Assembly (NCBI GenBank): GCA_003225315.1
Contig: QHZD01000029.1
Span: forward strand, 33,083-97,082
From: Acidobacteriota bacterium
GTDB taxonomy: Bacteria; Acidobacteriota; Terriglobia; Acidiferrales; UBA7541
Direction of reading: 5' to 3'
DNA: 64,000 bases
The position numbers and the translations under genes were made by a program. The notes under the pieces were generated by a model. That model made no database searches. It saw only the letters and a program-made list of their open reading frames with translations, and was not told the origin of the DNA. How positions within the stretch are numbered: position 1 is the stretch's first letter; each line of letters begins with the position of its first letter. Positions 63,966 to 64,000 of this stretch are shown one piece after another.

Positions 63966-64000
63966 ATGAGCGAGAAGCGATACATCGGAGTCGATTTGCA
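63966..64000 (+). CDS. IS110-family transposase, first 11 codons (cut by window end)
   Basis: ATG 63966, preceded by CAGGAGGAGAAG, encodes MSEKRYIGVDL and then a codon beginning CA (His or Gln). YIGVDLH is the usual N-terminus of DEDD/RuvC-like IS110 transposases, with the first catalytic Asp at position 10. ROK kinases and actin-like ATPases also begin IGVDLG, but Gly is excluded by the CA bases. The call rests on eleven residues and the long structured leader. Confidence 0.6.
   Translation, partial: MSEKRYIGVDL

Overview
The window looks like a chromosomal segment of an Acidobacteriota bacterium. It is moderately GC-rich and carries several families typical of that phylum: a VWFA-related Acidobacterial-domain protein, an Oar-like TonB-dependent receptor with an N-terminal carboxypeptidase-regulatory domain, a BNR-propeller exoprotein, an S9 peptidase and a GH44 glycosidase. 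The phylum assignment is inference from protein content; there is no rRNA in the window. I saw no tRNA and no CRISPR array. It also holds many genes that usually sit close to the replication origin (gyrB, gyrA, parA, parB, rsmG, rpmH-rnpA-yidD-yidC-jag), but no dnaA or dnaN and no DnaA-box cluster.

Layout. 1-4.7 kb: the 3' end of gyrB, two small translationally coupled genes, a 95-bp palindromic repeat and gyrA. 4.7-17.2 kb: a secreted lactonase, ABM-domain protein, VWFA protein, LOG protein, TonB, a beta-barrel protein, a three-domain ACP / fatty acyl-AMP ligase / PlsC fusion, a pentapeptide protein and hypothetical proteins. 17.3-23.2 kb, mostly minus strand: decayed Tat-signal gene, MOSC, purD, bactofilin, parB, parA, two parS sites, rsmG and a CPBP protease. 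23.3-25.6 kb: selD, read through an in-frame UGA selenocysteine codon followed by a SECIS-like hairpin, then a DUF457 membrane protein. 25.7-28.9 kb: jag-yidC-yidD-rnpA-rpmH. 29-34.6 kb: hybrid histidine kinase, Tat-secreted class V aminotransferase-fold protein, a hypothetical protein and a PilZ protein. 34.6-36.2 kb: a cluster of compound palindromic repeats around a DUF1801 gene.

36.2-40.3 kb is the most accessory-looking part: a Z1-domain ATPase, a C5 cytosine methyltransferase and a convergent Vsr-type nuclease with a changed metal site, plus two tiny genes upstream of vsr, one a 33-residue zinc ribbon. I read this as a compact modification/defence module. Each of its three large genes has a -10-like hexamer so close to its start that the mRNA may be leaderless.

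40.3-54.4 kb: a gene-poor stretch with a strong-looking promoter and the second copy of a ~115-bp dispersed repeat, then a DUF6159 membrane protein, TonB receptor, BNR exoprotein, ffh, serine hydrolase, two MacB-like permeases without an ATPase, and an outer-membrane protein. 54.5-61.4 kb: rpsP-khpA-rimM, trmD and rplS, a translation cluster broken up by a frameshifted GH44 gene and by an ATP-grasp/flavin-monooxygenase pair. 61.4-63.5 kb: S9 peptidase. The last ~460 bp hold a structured non-coding leader and the first 11 codons of a probable IS110-family transposase, so the leader may contain a bridge RNA.

All calls are from reading the sequence; family names rest on remembered motifs and none was checked by database search.
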